Positions 17,334 to 26,241 of a stretch of DNA of 64,000 bases are shown here, in pieces (positions within the stretch are counted from its first letter, which is position 1; each line of letters starts with the position of its first letter). This DNA is from Actinomadura pelletieri DSM 43383. GTDB lineage: Bacteria; Actinomycetota; Actinomycetes; Streptosporangiales; Streptosporangiaceae. Both the position numbers and the translations under genes were made by a program. The notes beneath the pieces were generated by a model that saw only the letters and a list, made by a program, of their open reading frames with translations, made no database searches and was not told the DNA's origin. The stretch is from contig NZ_RBWU01000004.1 of the NCBI RefSeq assembly GCF_003634705.1, forward strand, positions 62,001 to 126,000, given 5' to 3'.

Positions 17334-19979
17334 ATGACGGACCGGCCCCGGCTGCTGCTCCTGGACGGCCACTCGCTGGCCTACCGGGCGTTCTACGCGC
17401 TGCCCGTCGAGAACTTCAGCACGACGACCGGCCAGCCCACGAATGCGGTGTACGGGTTCGCCAACATGCTCGCCAACGCGTTGCGCGACGAGCGTCCGAC
17501 GCACGCGGCCGTCGCGTTCGACGTGTCGCGGCGGACGTTCCGGACGGAGGCGTTCCCCGAGTACAAGGCGGGCCGGGCCAAGTCGCCGCCGGAGTTCGGC
17601 GGCCAGGTGGAGATCCTGGACCGGCTCCTCGCCGCCATGCGCCTGCCGGCTTTGCGGGTCCCCGGATACGAGGCCGACGACGTCATCGCGTCCGTCACCG
17701 CCAGGGCCGAGGCCGCGGGCCTTCCGGTGCTGATCGTCACCGGTGACCGGGACGCGCTCCAGCTCGTCGGTGACGACGTCACCGTCCTGTACTTCTACCG
17801 GACGGCGTCCGAGATGATCCGCTACACACCCGCCGCGGTCGAGGAGCGGTACGGGCTGACGCCCGCGCAGTACCCGGACTACGCGGCGCTGCGCGGCGAC
17901 CCGTCCGACAACCTGCCGAGCATCCCCGGCATCGGGGAGAAGACCGCCGCCCGCTGGATCCGCGAGTTCGGCTCCCTCGACGCGCTGGTGGACCGCGCGG
18001 ACGAGGTGAAGGGCAAGGCGGGCGAGAAGCTGCGGGCCGCGCTGGACACGGTCCGGCTGAACCGGCGGCTCACCGAACTCGTCCGCGACCTCGACCTGCC
18101 GGTCGGGCTCGACGACCTGCGGCGGCGGCCCTACGACCTGGCCGCGTTCACGTCCCTGCTGGACGAGTTGGAATTCCGCAACGCCAGCCTCCGGCAGCGG
18201 CTCTTCGCCGCCGACCCCGGCGGAGGCCACGCCCCGGGCGGCGCGGCCGGAACCACCGAACCCGAGCCGATCACGGGACGCGAGCTGGAGCCCGGCGAGC
18301 TGCCGGACTGGCTCTCGACCCGGGCGACCGGGCCGACCGGCCTCGCCGCCGACCACACGTGGACGCGCGGCGCGGGCGACGTCACCCGGATCGCGCTGGC
18401 CACCGGGGACGGGTTCGCCGCCGCGTTCGAACCGTCCCGCCTCACCGAGGCCGACGAACGCGCCTTCACCGGCTGGCTCGCCGACCCGGACCGTCCGAAG
18501 GCGGTGCACGACCTGAAGGCGCTGCTGTGCGTGTTCGGTGAGCGCGGCTGGCCGCTGGACGGCGTCTCCAGCGACATCGCGCTGGCCGCCTACCTGCTGC
18601 TACCGGGCCTCGCCGCCTACGGCGTCGCCGACCTCGCCGGGCGGCATCTCGGCCGCCGCCCGTCCGGCGACGGCGCGGCGGGGCTGATGGCGAACGCCCG
18701 CGCCGTCCTCGACCTCGCGGACACGTTCGCCGGCGAACTCGCCGCCACCGGCATGGACGAGGTGCTGCGCGACGTGGAGCTGCCGCTGTCGAGGCTGCTG
18801 GCCCGCGCCGAACGCGCGGGCGTCCACGTGGACGCCGGTCTGCTCGACGAGCTGGAGCGGCACTTCGCCGACGCGATGGAACGCGCCGCCGACGAGGCCG
18901 CCGAGATCGCCGGGCGGCGCTTCAACCCGGGGTCGACGAAGCAGCTCCAGGAGGTCCTGTTCGGCGAGCTGGGACTGCCGAAGACCAAGAAGATCAAGTC
19001 CGGCCACTCCACCGACCTGGACGCGCTGACCTGGCTCGCCACCCAGACCGACAACGGCCTGCCGCAGGTGCTGCTCCGCCACCGCGACCAGGCGCGGCTG
19101 CGCACCACGGTCGCCGGGCTGATCAGGGAGATCGGCGCGGACGGCCGGATCCACACCACGTTCCAGCAGACCGTCGCCGCCACCGGACGCCTCAGCTCGA
19201 TCGAGCCGAACCTGCAGGTCATCCCGATCCGGACGGAGGACGGCCGCCGCATCCGCCGCGCGTTCCGGCCCGGCGACGGCTACGAAGCGCTGATGACGGC
19301 CGACTACGGGCAGCTCGAACTGCGCGTCATGGCGCACCTGTCGCGGGATCCGACGCTGCTGGCCGCGTTCGAGTCCGGTGAGGACCTGCACACCACGATG
19401 GCGGCACGGGTGTTCGGCGTCGCCCCGGGCGCCGTCACCCCGGACATGCGCCGCCGGATCAAGGCGATGTCGTACGGGCTGGCCTACGGGTTGTCGGCGT
19501 TCGGGCTGGCCAGGCAGCTCGGCGTGCCGATGGCGGAGGCGCGGCCGCTGATGGACGCCTACTTCGAGCGGCTCGGCGGCGTCCGCGACTACCTCGACCA
19601 TGTCGTCGCCGAGGCCCGCGTCACCGGCCACACCCGCACGATCCTCGGCCGCCGCCGCTACCTGCCGCACCTGACCAGCGACGACCGGCGGCGCCGCGAG
19701 ACCGCCGAACGGATGGCGCTGAACGCCCCGGTGCAGGGCTCCGCCGCCGACATCGTCAAGATCGCGATGCTGCGGGTGGACGAGGCGCTGACCGCCGCCG
19801 GGCTCCGCAGCCGGCTGCTCCTGCAGGTCCACGACGAGCTCGTGCTGGAGATCGCGCCGGGGGAGCGGGCCGCCGTGGCGGAGATCGTCAAGGACCGGAT
19901 GACGACCGCGTATCCGTTGTCGGTCGGTCTGGACGTGGCCCTCGGCACCGGCGCAGACTGGGACGCCGCCGCCCACTGA
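17334..19979 (+). CDS. polA: DNA polymerase I
   Basis: An 881-residue family A polymerase. The N-terminal ~290 residues form the 5'-nuclease (FEN) domain (LLLLDGHSLAYRAFYAL; GDPSDNLPSIPGIGEKTAARW). A central domain of ~200 residues follows, then the polymerase domain with motif A DYGQLELR, motif B RRRIKAMSYGLAYG and motif C QVHDEL. The central domain does not show an obvious DEDD exonuclease set, as in other actinobacterial Pol I enzymes, so proofreading is probably absent. I prefer ATG 17334, with CAGGA upstream; a GTG two codons earlier is also possible. Confidence 0.95.
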   Translation: MTDRPRLLLLDGHSLAYRAFYALPVENFSTTTGQPTNAVYGFANMLANALRDERPTHAAVAFDVSRRTFRTEAFPEYKAGRAKSPPEFGGQVEILDRLLAAMRLPALRVPGYEADDVIASVTARAEAAGLPVLIVTGDRDALQLVGDDVTVLYFYRTASEMIRYTPAAVEERYGLTPAQYPDYAALRGDPSDNLPSIPGIGEKTAARWIREFGSLDALVDRADEVKGKAGEKLRAALDTVRLNRRLTELVRDLDLPVGLDDLRRRPYDLAAFTSLLDELEFRNASLRQRLFAADPGGGHAPGGAAGTTEPEPITGRELEPGELPDWLSTRATGPTGLAADHTWTRGAGDVTRIALATGDGFAAAFEPSRLTEADERAFTGWLADPDRPKAVHDLKALLCVFGERGWPLDGVSSDIALAAYLLLPGLAAYGVADLAGRHLGRRPSGDGAAGLMANARAVLDLADTFAGELAATGMDEVLRDVELPLSRLLARAERAGVHVDAGLLDELERHFADAMERAADEAAEIAGRRFNPGSTKQLQEVLFGELGLPKTKKIKSGHSTDLDALTWLATQTDNGLPQVLLRHRDQARLRTTVAGLIREIGADGRIHTTFQQTVAATGRLSSIEPNLQVIPIRTEDGRRIRRAFRPGDGYEALMTADYGQLELRVMAHLSRDPTLLAAFESGEDLHTTMAARVFGVAPGAVTPDMRRRIKAMSYGLAYGLSAFGLARQLGVPMAEARPLMDAYFERLGGVRDYLDHVVAEARVTGHTRTILGRRRYLPHLTSDDRRRRETAERMALNAPVQGSAADIVKIAMLRVDEALTAAGLRSRLLLQVHDELVLEIAPGERAAVAEIVKDRMTTAYPLSVGLDVALGTGADWDAAAH

Positions 19980-20027
19980 CGATCACGCCCGCCCGCACCG
20001 GGGTAGGGCCATCCCGGGAGGGAACCG

Positions 20028-20528
20028 ATGGATATCGAGATGGTCGTGGAGATCCCGAGGGGATCGCGGAACAAGTACGAGATGGACCACCGGCTCGGCC
20101 GTATCCGGCTCGACCGGATGCTGTTCACCTCGACGCAGTACCCGGCCGACTACGGTTACATCCCGAACACGCTCGCCGAGGACGGGGAGCCGTTGGACGC
20201 GATGGTGCTGCTGGAGGAGCCGACGTTCCCCGGCTGCGAGGTCGTCGTCCGCAGCCTCGGCGTGTTCTGGATGCACGACGAGGGCGGTCCCGACGCGAAG
20301 ATCCTCGCCGTGCCGGCCAAGGACGTCCGCTACGCCGAGTACCGCGACCTGTCGGACGTGCCCGAACACGTCCGCGACGAGATCGGCCACTTCTTCGACA
20401 TCTACAAGAGCCTGGAGCCGGGCAAGGGCGGTGACGTGCGCGGCTGGCAGGACAAGGAGGTCGCGGACCGCACGATCGTCGAGGCCCTCGAACGCGCCCG
20501 CACCACGCCCGCCGCCACGACCGAGTGA
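20028..20528 (+). CDS. ppa: Inorganic pyrophosphatase (family I)
   Basis: A 166-residue soluble inorganic pyrophosphatase that hydrolyses PPi and pulls biosynthetic reactions forward. Family I motifs are present: EIPRGSRNKYE, DRML...YPADYGYIPNTL, the metal-binding DGEPLDAMV, and KDVRY. The ATG is preceded by GGGAGGGAACC. It follows polA by 48 bp and may be co-transcribed with it. The stop overlaps the GTG that opens the broken monooxygenase gene downstream. Confidence 0.96.
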   Translation: MDIEMVVEIPRGSRNKYEMDHRLGRIRLDRMLFTSTQYPADYGYIPNTLAEDGEPLDAMVLLEEPTFPGCEVVVRSLGVFWMHDEGGPDAKILAVPAKDVRYAEYRDLSDVPEHVRDEIGHFFDIYKSLEPGKGGDVRGWQDKEVADRTIVEALERARTTPAATTE

Positions 20529-21079
20529 GCGCGCGGAGCGACGTCGACCCGGTCGTGATCGTCGGGGCGGGGCCGGTCGGTCTGGTCACGGCGCCGCTAC
20601 CGGCCCGGCAGGGCGTACCGCCCGGACCCACCCGGACGCCGGCACGACCATCGACTCGGGCGGGCTCGCCGAACCCTTCTGGACTCGCCGCTGACGACTC
20701 CGTCCGGTCCGACGGACGGCTTTGCGCGCGAGGCGGGCGCCGTCCGTCCGCCGGTGCCGGGGGTGATCTGCCCGGACGGCCCGTGCGTCGTCTCCGGCGC
20801 GTCCACCCGGCTGCGTCGCCTGTTCGGCACCACCTTCGTGATCCTGACCCCGGCGCGGCACGCGGGGGAGCTTCCGACCGACGTTCCGTACCGGGTCCAC
20901 GCTCTGGGCGGCATCGACACGAAGGCGTCGCGCGGCAGGCCCTGGACGCCGGGCCGGACACCGTCCATGTCGTCCGCCCGGACGGCCACCTCGCCGCCGT
21001 CCTCCCCTCCTACGATCCGGAGGCGGTGACCGCCGCTCTCGACCGGGCGTGCGGACGGCGGAAGATGGTGATGGAATGA
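20525..21079 (+). pseudogene. Decayed FAD-dependent aromatic monooxygenase
   Basis: Pieces of one flavin monooxygenase are readable in three frames. From 20525 comes DPVVIVGAGPVGLVTA, the Rossmann nucleotide-binding start. Around 20645-20690 a second frame gives TTIDSGGLAEPFW and then a stop. From 20691 a third frame gives GVICPDGPCVVSGASTRLRRLF and GTTFVILTPAR, typical of the C-terminal thioredoxin-like domain of phenol/3-hydroxyphenylpropionate hydroxylases. From ~20935 the first frame resumes with DTVHVVRPDGHLAAVLPSY and DPEAVTAALDRA. Most of the substrate domain (~350 residues) is missing. This indicates one large internal deletion plus several frameshifts. Its 3' end overlaps the convergent glycosyltransferase gene. 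Confidence 0.82.
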
Positions 21080-22581
21080 CCGACCTCGTCGATCGGCTCG
21101 CTCGTGTCGATCAGCGGGGTCAGCCTCGGGTCCGACCTGGCGATCCAGCTGTCGGACACCACCAGCAGCCCGCGCACCCGGCCGGGCGGTACGGCGAACG
21201 GGTCGGCGGCGCGGATGCCGTAGTGGGACGGGACGCCGCTGCCCTTATAAGCGAGCCAGACCCGCTCGCCCGGATACCGGGCGCGGAGACGGTCGGCGAG
21301 ACGGCCGAGATCCTGGCCCCAGTCGACGTTGGAGTCGTGCAGATGCCGGTGGGTCTTCGCCGGGCCGCCGAACGCCTCGTTGGAGTACGGCAGGTAGAAC
21401 GGGTACGCGCGTAGGGAGCTGACGGCGACGAACAGTAGGAGCACGCCCGCGACGACCGGGGCCCACCGCATTCGGAGTCGCGTCGCCCCGGCCGCCGCGA
21501 CCGCCAGCAGCATCGGAAGGAGGACGACGTACCGGACGCCGAGGTCACGGACGCCGGTCATGGCGACGACCGGCGGCACGACCGCGGGCACGAGGACGTA
21601 GGGCGCCGCGGGACGCAACCGGGGCACGACCCACAGCGCGACGATGCCGACCGTCCACAGCGCGAGCGCCCCGAGCGGGGTCTTCACCAGCAGCGCGGCC
21701 GGGAGGTAGTACCAGAGCGAGCCCTGGTAGACCCGTCCGAACAGGAAGCCGGTCCAGGGTCTGTCCTCGAAGCCGAACTGGATGCGCATCCCGTCGCGGA
21801 ACGGCTCCGGGAAAGGCAGCAGGCCGGTGACGAGACCGCGCGTCCCGCCGATGGCAGAAACGTGGGCGGGGGTCGTCCAGTGGAGCCGCGGGTCCACGGC
21901 CAGATACGTCGCCCAGACCACGGCGACGGTCACCGCCGCGACCGCCGCGATATCCGCCCAGGCCCGCCGCCGCGACGCCGACCGGGCCGAAACCGCCGCC
22001 AGGACCAGCAGCACCGGGACGGCCGGGAGCGCGCTCATCTTCGTCGCGACGGCCGCGCCGAGCGCCGCGCCCGCGAGCGGCACGCAGAACCATGGATGTG
22101 ACCGCGCCCGCCACACCAGCCACACCGAGGTCAGCAGGAACCCCGCCATCGGGACGTCCAGCGTGGCCAGCGACCCGTGCGCGACGACGTCGGGGGAGAA
22201 GGCGTACAGGGCGAGCGCGGCGAGCCCGCCGACTCGGCGGCCCGTGAGGTCGCGGGCGAAGGCGAAGACGACCAGCCCGAACAGCAGTGTCAGCACGATC
22301 ACCGGCAGCCGCGCCGCGAGCAGAACCCGCTGGACGTCGTTGCCCGACTCGTACAGCAGGTGCCGTCCGACCTCCTGCTCGGTGCCGGTGAACGCGGCGT
22401 TCAGGTGCGTCCCGGCGAGCACGGGCCCGGCGCCGATGAGGAGCTTGCCGAGCGGCGGGTGTTCGGCGTTGTAGCGAAGATCGTGTTCCTTCAGGTAGAC
22501 CACGCCGGTCGCGATGTACACCGGCTCGTCGATCGTGGGGGTCTGCCGCACGGCCGTGGACGTCATCGCGACGGCCATCAC
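21010..22581 (-). CDS. Membrane glycosyltransferase, GT39/PMT-like (lipid-carrier dependent)
   Basis: A ~523-residue multi-pass protein of the ArnT/PMT-like C-type glycosyltransferase class. The first extracytoplasmic loop carries TIDEPVYIATG with the DE catalytic-type pair, followed by NAEHPPLGKLL, both hallmarks of the family. Later comes a run of helices and a soluble-looking stretch SNVDWGQDLGRLADRL. The start is uncertain: the homology begins with a membrane helix just after the upstream gene's stop at 22611, where only CTG is available in frame. I give the GTG at 22581 as the nearest ordinary start, with an adjacent ATG at 22578. It probably forms an operon with the sulfatase-like gene. 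Confidence 0.75.
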   Translation of the reverse strand: MMAVAMTSTAVRQTPTIDEPVYIATGVVYLKEHDLRYNAEHPPLGKLLIGAGPVLAGTHLNAAFTGTEQEVGRHLLYESGNDVQRVLLAARLPVIVLTLLFGLVVFAFARDLTGRRVGGLAALALYAFSPDVVAHGSLATLDVPMAGFLLTSVWLVWRARSHPWFCVPLAGAALGAAVATKMSALPAVPVLLVLAAVSARSASRRRAWADIAAVAAVTVAVVWATYLAVDPRLHWTTPAHVSAIGGTRGLVTGLLPFPEPFRDGMRIQFGFEDRPWTGFLFGRVYQGSLWYYLPAALLVKTPLGALALWTVGIVALWVVPRLRPAAPYVLVPAVVPPVVAMTGVRDLGVRYVVLLPMLLAVAAAGATRLRMRWAPVVAGVLLLFVAVSSLRAYPFYLPYSNEAFGGPAKTHRHLHDSNVDWGQDLGRLADRLRARYPGERVWLAYKGSGVPSHYGIRAADPFAVPPGRVRGLLVVSDSWIARSDPRLTPLIDTSEPIDEVGHSITIFRRPHARSRAAVTASGS

Positions 22582-22610
22582 CGCCAGCAGCGCCGCGACG
22601 GCGAGGGCGG

Positions 22611-24287
22611 TCAGCCACCGAACGCGGCGAGGAACCGGTCGCGGAAGGCGCTCATCGGCCAGACGGGGGAGTCCTTCGCCGGGCGCAGCCCGTCCTGCCA
22701 GCCCCATCCGGAGATCCTTTCCAGGACGGCGGTGTCCTTGGCGACGATCGTGATCGGCACGTCGCGGCCCGCGTCCGGGCCGGTGATGAGCGGCGCCGGC
22801 TCGTGGTCGCCGAGGAAGACGAGCACGAGATCGTCGTCGCCGTAGGTCTCCACGTACGAGACGAGCGTGTTCAGCGTGTACTCGACCGACTTCCGGTACT
22901 CGGTGCGGATCCGGCCGCCGGACGGCCACGGCGCGTCGTAGCCCTTGCCCATGCCGGCGAAGACCGAACCGTCCCCGACCTGTTCCCACGGGACGAGCCG
23001 CGGGATGGACGCCCACGGCGCGTGACTCGACACCAGCGCCGTCTCCGCCATCACCGGCGCCCGGTCCGTCCGGGCCAGCTCGGTGCGCCGCAGGACCGAC
23101 AGCGTGTACTGGTCGGGCATGGTGGCGAAGCTGAAGCGCGACCCCCGGTACCCGAGGTTGCGGTTGTCGTAGACCTTGTCGTAGCCGAAGAACGACCCCT
23201 CCGGCCAGGCCCGGGTGATGGCGGGCATGAGCGCGACCGTCCGGGAACCCGCGCGGTGGAACGCCCGGTTGAGCGTGAACCGGTCACTGTTGACGAGGGT
23301 GCGGTACCGCTGCGGATTGTCGACCCACAGCCCCGACAGCAGCGTGGCGTGCGCGAGCCAGCTCCCGCCGCCCGCCGTCGGGGACGTGAGCCAGCCGCTG
23401 CGCGCGGAGTACCCGGCGTCGCGCAGGCGCCGCGTCCCGGCGTCCAGGACCGCTCCGACCTGCGGCGCGTACTGCGGGCTTTCGACGGCGGTGCGTCCGT
23501 AGCTCTCCACGAACGCCAGCACGACGTCCTTGCCGCGCAGGCCCGTCAGCATCTTCCCGGGCGGGGTGTCGCGGAAGGCGTCCACGGCGGCGGCCTGCGC
23601 GAACTCCTCCCGGTCGTGCAGGCTCGCCCGCACCTGCCGGACGTGGTCGTAGGCGAGGACGGCGTCGGTCCGCGACGCCACCGGGACCCCGTCGACGAAC
23701 CGGACCCCGAAAGCGGCGCACACCACCCAGACCACGCCGAGGACGGCGGCCGTCCGGGCGGTCCCGCCGCGGTGGCGGACCGCGACCCGGCCGAGCCGCA
23801 GCGTCGACAGCGCCATCAGCACGACCACGGCGACGACCAGCGCGACCACCAGGAGCACGGCACCGACGGCCCCGGCCCGTCCCGCCGACCCGCCGACGAA
23901 CTCCACGGCGGGACGCAGCAGCGGCCAGTCGAGCACCAGGTCGAACGGCCGGACCAGGACGGCGTCGAACCCGAGGTCCAGGACCTTCAGCACGGTCAGC
24001 AGCCCGAGGAGCGCGCCCGCCGGCACGGCCACGTACCGCCTCGCCCGCTCCGGCGCCGCGAGGATCAGCGCGACGCCCACGATGCCCTCGACCGGGACGC
24101 GCACGAACGCGGCCGGGGTCAGCCGCGCGTACTCGTCCGGCATGACGAGCGCGACCAGCACGAACAGGAACGCCGAGACGGTGACGGCCCGCGCCGCGAC
24201 CCGGCGCCACGTCCCGCCTCCGCTCCGAGGCTCGCCCCCCGTGTCGGGTTCGGTCTCGTTCCTGGTGTCGCTTTCGGTGGTCAGCAC
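22611..24287 (-). CDS. Membrane sulfatase/LTA-synthase-like protein
   Basis: A 558-residue protein with about five N-terminal membrane helices (~25-190) and an extracytoplasmic alkaline-phosphatase-superfamily domain. It has KDVVLAFVESYGRTAVE (metal-binding start with Glu and the Ser/Thr region), LSGLWVDNP, the SSHAPW motif and VFLGDHEPAPLI, the late metal-binding GDHE segment. Relatives transfer or release phosphoglycerol, phosphoethanolamine or sulfate groups on envelope polymers. The GTG at 24287 is chosen because GGGGGAGGAC precedes it; the frame stays open 25 codons further without a better site. The glycosyltransferase gene follows, which suggests joint envelope-polymer decoration. Confidence 0.78.
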   Translation of the reverse strand: MLTTESDTRNETEPDTGGEPRSGGGTWRRVAARAVTVSAFLFVLVALVMPDEYARLTPAAFVRVPVEGIVGVALILAAPERARRYVAVPAGALLGLLTVLKVLDLGFDAVLVRPFDLVLDWPLLRPAVEFVGGSAGRAGAVGAVLLVVALVVAVVVLMALSTLRLGRVAVRHRGGTARTAAVLGVVWVVCAAFGVRFVDGVPVASRTDAVLAYDHVRQVRASLHDREEFAQAAAVDAFRDTPPGKMLTGLRGKDVVLAFVESYGRTAVESPQYAPQVGAVLDAGTRRLRDAGYSARSGWLTSPTAGGGSWLAHATLLSGLWVDNPQRYRTLVNSDRFTLNRAFHRAGSRTVALMPAITRAWPEGSFFGYDKVYDNRNLGYRGSRFSFATMPDQYTLSVLRRTELARTDRAPVMAETALVSSHAPWASIPRLVPWEQVGDGSVFAGMGKGYDAPWPSGGRIRTEYRKSVEYTLNTLVSYVETYGDDDLVLVFLGDHEPAPLITGPDAGRDVPITIVAKDTAVLERISGWGWQDGLRPAKDSPVWPMSAFRDRFLAAFGG

Positions 24288-24330
24288 GTCCTCCCCCGCC
24301 CCGCCGCTCCCGTGACAACCACAGCACGGG

Positions 24331-24347
24331 CCCGCGAGGCTCGCGGG
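24331..24347. terminator. Possible hairpin terminator after hmuV
   Basis: CCCGCG and CGCGGG pair around AGGCT, in the 95-bp gap between hmuV and the sulfatase-like gene on the same strand. It is short and lacks a T-run. The adjoining GGTTCAAA looks like a tRNA T-loop but no tRNA can be built around it. Confidence 0.4.
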
Positions 24348-24382
24348 TTCAAACGCTTCCACGTTTCACCCGGCGGCGGCCA

Positions 24383-25183
24383 TCACCCCGGGGCGGCGCG
24401 GCGCGGCAGGATCAGCGGGCGGCCGGTGCGCGGATGCGGGAAGACCTCGATCTCGTGCCGGTACACCGTGCTGAGCAACTCGGCGGTGAGGACTTCGCCG
24501 GGCGGGCCGCACGCGACGAGACGGCCCTCGGCGAGCACCGCGACCCGGTCGGCGTGCGCGGCGGCGAGCCCGAGGTCGTGTACGACGGTGACCACGGCGG
24601 CTCCGGCGGCGGCGCGTTCCCCGACCACGTGGAACACCATCTCCTGGTGGTGCAGGTCGAGGGCGGCGGTGGGCTCGTCCAGCAGGAGCGTGCCGGTCCG
24701 CTGGGCCAGGACGCGGGCCAGGGCGACCCTGGCCTGCTCGCCGCCCGACAGCCGCGGGTGGGGACGGTCCGCGAACTCGGAGACGTCGGTCTCGCGCATC
24801 GCCTCGGCGACGGCGGCATCGTCGTCGTCCTCCAGCGGCGTGCCCGCCCAGGGAGCCCGTCCCATCCGGACGACCTGCGCGACGGTGAACGGGAACGACA
24901 CGGTCTGCCGCTGGAGCAGGATCGCGCGCCGCATCGCCAGCTCGGTGTGGCCCCACGTGGCGAGCGGGGCGCCGTCGACCGCGATGTCGCCGGTGAAGGC
25001 GACGTCCCCGCCGACCGCCGCCAGCAGCGTCGACTTCCCCGCGCCGTTCGGGCCGACCAGCGCCAGCACTTCACCGGTCCGGACCGTCAGGTCGACGCCG
25101 TCGAGGACCGTCCGGGCGCCGCGCTCCACGTGCAGGCCCCGGATCTCGACCGCCGCCGAGCCCGGCGGGACGGGACGCGGCAT
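24383..25183 (-). CDS. hmuV: Heme/iron-complex ABC transporter ATP-binding protein
   Basis: A 266-residue ABC ATPase of the HmuV/FecE/BtuD type. Walker A is GPNGAGKST, the signature is LSGGEQARVALARVLA, Walker B is TLLLDEPTAALD and the switch histidine is in VVHDLGLA. It ends RHEIEVFPHPRTGRPLI, typical of HmuV. Two starts are possible. ATG 25213 overlaps the permease stop as ATGA, while ATG 25183 has CGGAGG six bases before it; the protein homology favours 25183. The second start and its ribosome site lie in a perfect hairpin. It would power uptake through HmuU. Confidence 0.85.
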   Translation of the reverse strand: MPRPVPPGSAAVEIRGLHVERGARTVLDGVDLTVRTGEVLALVGPNGAGKSTLLAAVGGDVAFTGDIAVDGAPLATWGHTELAMRRAILLQRQTVSFPFTVAQVVRMGRAPWAGTPLEDDDDAAVAEAMRETDVSEFADRPHPRLSGGEQARVALARVLAQRTGTLLLDEPTAALDLHHQEMVFHVVGERAAAGAAVVTVVHDLGLAAAHADRVAVLAEGRLVACGPPGEVLTAELLSTVYRHEIEVFPHPRTGRPLILPRRAAPG

Positions 25184-25214
25184 GATCGGCCTCCGGACGC
25201 GCAGGCCGATCATG
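25181..25214. promoter_or_regulatory. Perfect inverted repeat covering the hmuV start region
   Basis: CATGATCGGCCT and AGGCCGATCATG form 12-bp perfect arms around a 10-base loop. On the minus-strand transcript one arm covers the hmuU stop and the first hmuV ATG, while the other covers part of the GGAGG ribosome site and the second hmuV ATG. Folded RNA would hide hmuV initiation unless ribosomes finishing hmuU melt it. Confidence 0.75.
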
Positions 25215-26241
25215 CCCAGCCTCCCGAGCCGCTCCGGGCGCGGCGCAGCAACCAGAAGAAGAACGGCCCGCCGATCAGCGCGGTCAGCACCCCCAGCGGT
25301 AGCTCCTGGTAGGCGATCGCGGTCCGGGCGACCAGGTCGGCCGCGACCAGCACGACCGCGCCACCGAGCGCGCTCGCCGGGATGAGCGTCCGGTGCCCCG
25401 GGCCCACCACCATCCGGATCAGGTGTGGCACGACGAGCCCGACGAACGCGATGACCCCGGCGAACGCGACCGCCGACGACGTCAGCAGCGCGATCACGAC
25501 GATGGCGGTGAAACGCAGCCGCTCCACGTCCACGCCCAGGTGACGGGCGGTGCGCTCGCCGAGCGACAGCAGGTCCAGCCGCCGCGCGCAGCCGAACGCG
25601 ACCGCGCAGCCCGCCGCGGCCAGCGGCGTCACGGTCGCGACCGCGCCCCAGTTCGCGCCCGCGAGGCTGCCGAGGTTCCAGGCCGTGATGGCGCGCAGCG
25701 CGTCGTTCCCCGCCGCGAACATCAGCAGCCCGAGCAGCGCGCTCGCCACCGCGTTCACCGCGATGCCGGTCAGCAGCAGCGTGACCACCTCGGTCCGTCC
25801 CGCGAACCGCGACACCGTGTACACCAGCAGGGTGGTGCCGAGGCCACAGCCGAACGCGGCGGCGACGATCGTCCAGTCGCCGAGCACGGTCAGGCCGAAC
25901 ACGATCACGGTGGCGGCGCCGACCGCCGCGCCCCAGGACACGCCGATGACGGCGGGCTCGGCGAGCGGGTTGCCGAAGACGCCCTGCATGACGGTGCCGG
26001 AGCAGCCGAGCGCCGCGCCGGTCACGACGGCCAGCGCGACGCGCGGGAACCGCACCACCCACAGCGCGTTGTCGCCCTGCGCGGCGGTGGGACGCGGCCC
26101 GAAGTCCAGGCCGACGCGGTGCAGGATCGACCCGATCACCTGGTCGGGCGGGACGTTCACCTGCCCGACGCTCGCCGCGACGAGGCACAGCAGCACCAGC
26201 GTGACACCGAGGGCTCCGAGCAGGACGGCTCCGCGGGTCAT
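25210..26241 (-). CDS. hmuU: Heme/iron-complex ABC transporter permease
   Basis: A 343-residue FecCD/BtuC-family permease with about ten helices. Family signatures include PRVALAVVTGAALGCSGTVMQGVFGNPLAEPAVIGVSWGAA and GVIAFVGLVVPHLIRMVVGPGHRTLIPASALGGA, the region that contacts the ATPase. It overlaps the stop of hmuT (ATGA) and its own stop overlaps the first possible start of hmuV. A dimer would form the import channel for heme, hemin or another iron complex. Confidence 0.9.
   Translation of the reverse strand: MTRGAVLLGALGVTLVLLCLVAASVGQVNVPPDQVIGSILHRVGLDFGPRPTAAQGDNALWVVRFPRVALAVVTGAALGCSGTVMQGVFGNPLAEPAVIGVSWGAAVGAATVIVFGLTVLGDWTIVAAAFGCGLGTTLLVYTVSRFAGRTEVVTLLLTGIAVNAVASALLGLLMFAAGNDALRAITAWNLGSLAGANWGAVATVTPLAAAGCAVAFGCARRLDLLSLGERTARHLGVDVERLRFTAIVVIALLTSSAVAFAGVIAFVGLVVPHLIRMVVGPGHRTLIPASALGGAVVLVAADLVARTAIAYQELPLGVLTALIGGPFFFWLLRRARSGSGGWA

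Noticed and set aside
19983-20390. Minus-strand 135-codon frame over ppa
   Set aside because: Fully antisense to a clear pyrophosphatase gene and without family sequence.
24300-24380. tRNA-like GGTTCAAA with a GC stem
   Set aside because: No acceptor, D or anticodon arms can be assembled around it; the stem fits a terminator better.
22803-25385. Plus-strand frame of 860 codons over the sulfatase-like and hmuV genes
   Set aside because: Antisense to two well-supported genes and without recognisable motifs.
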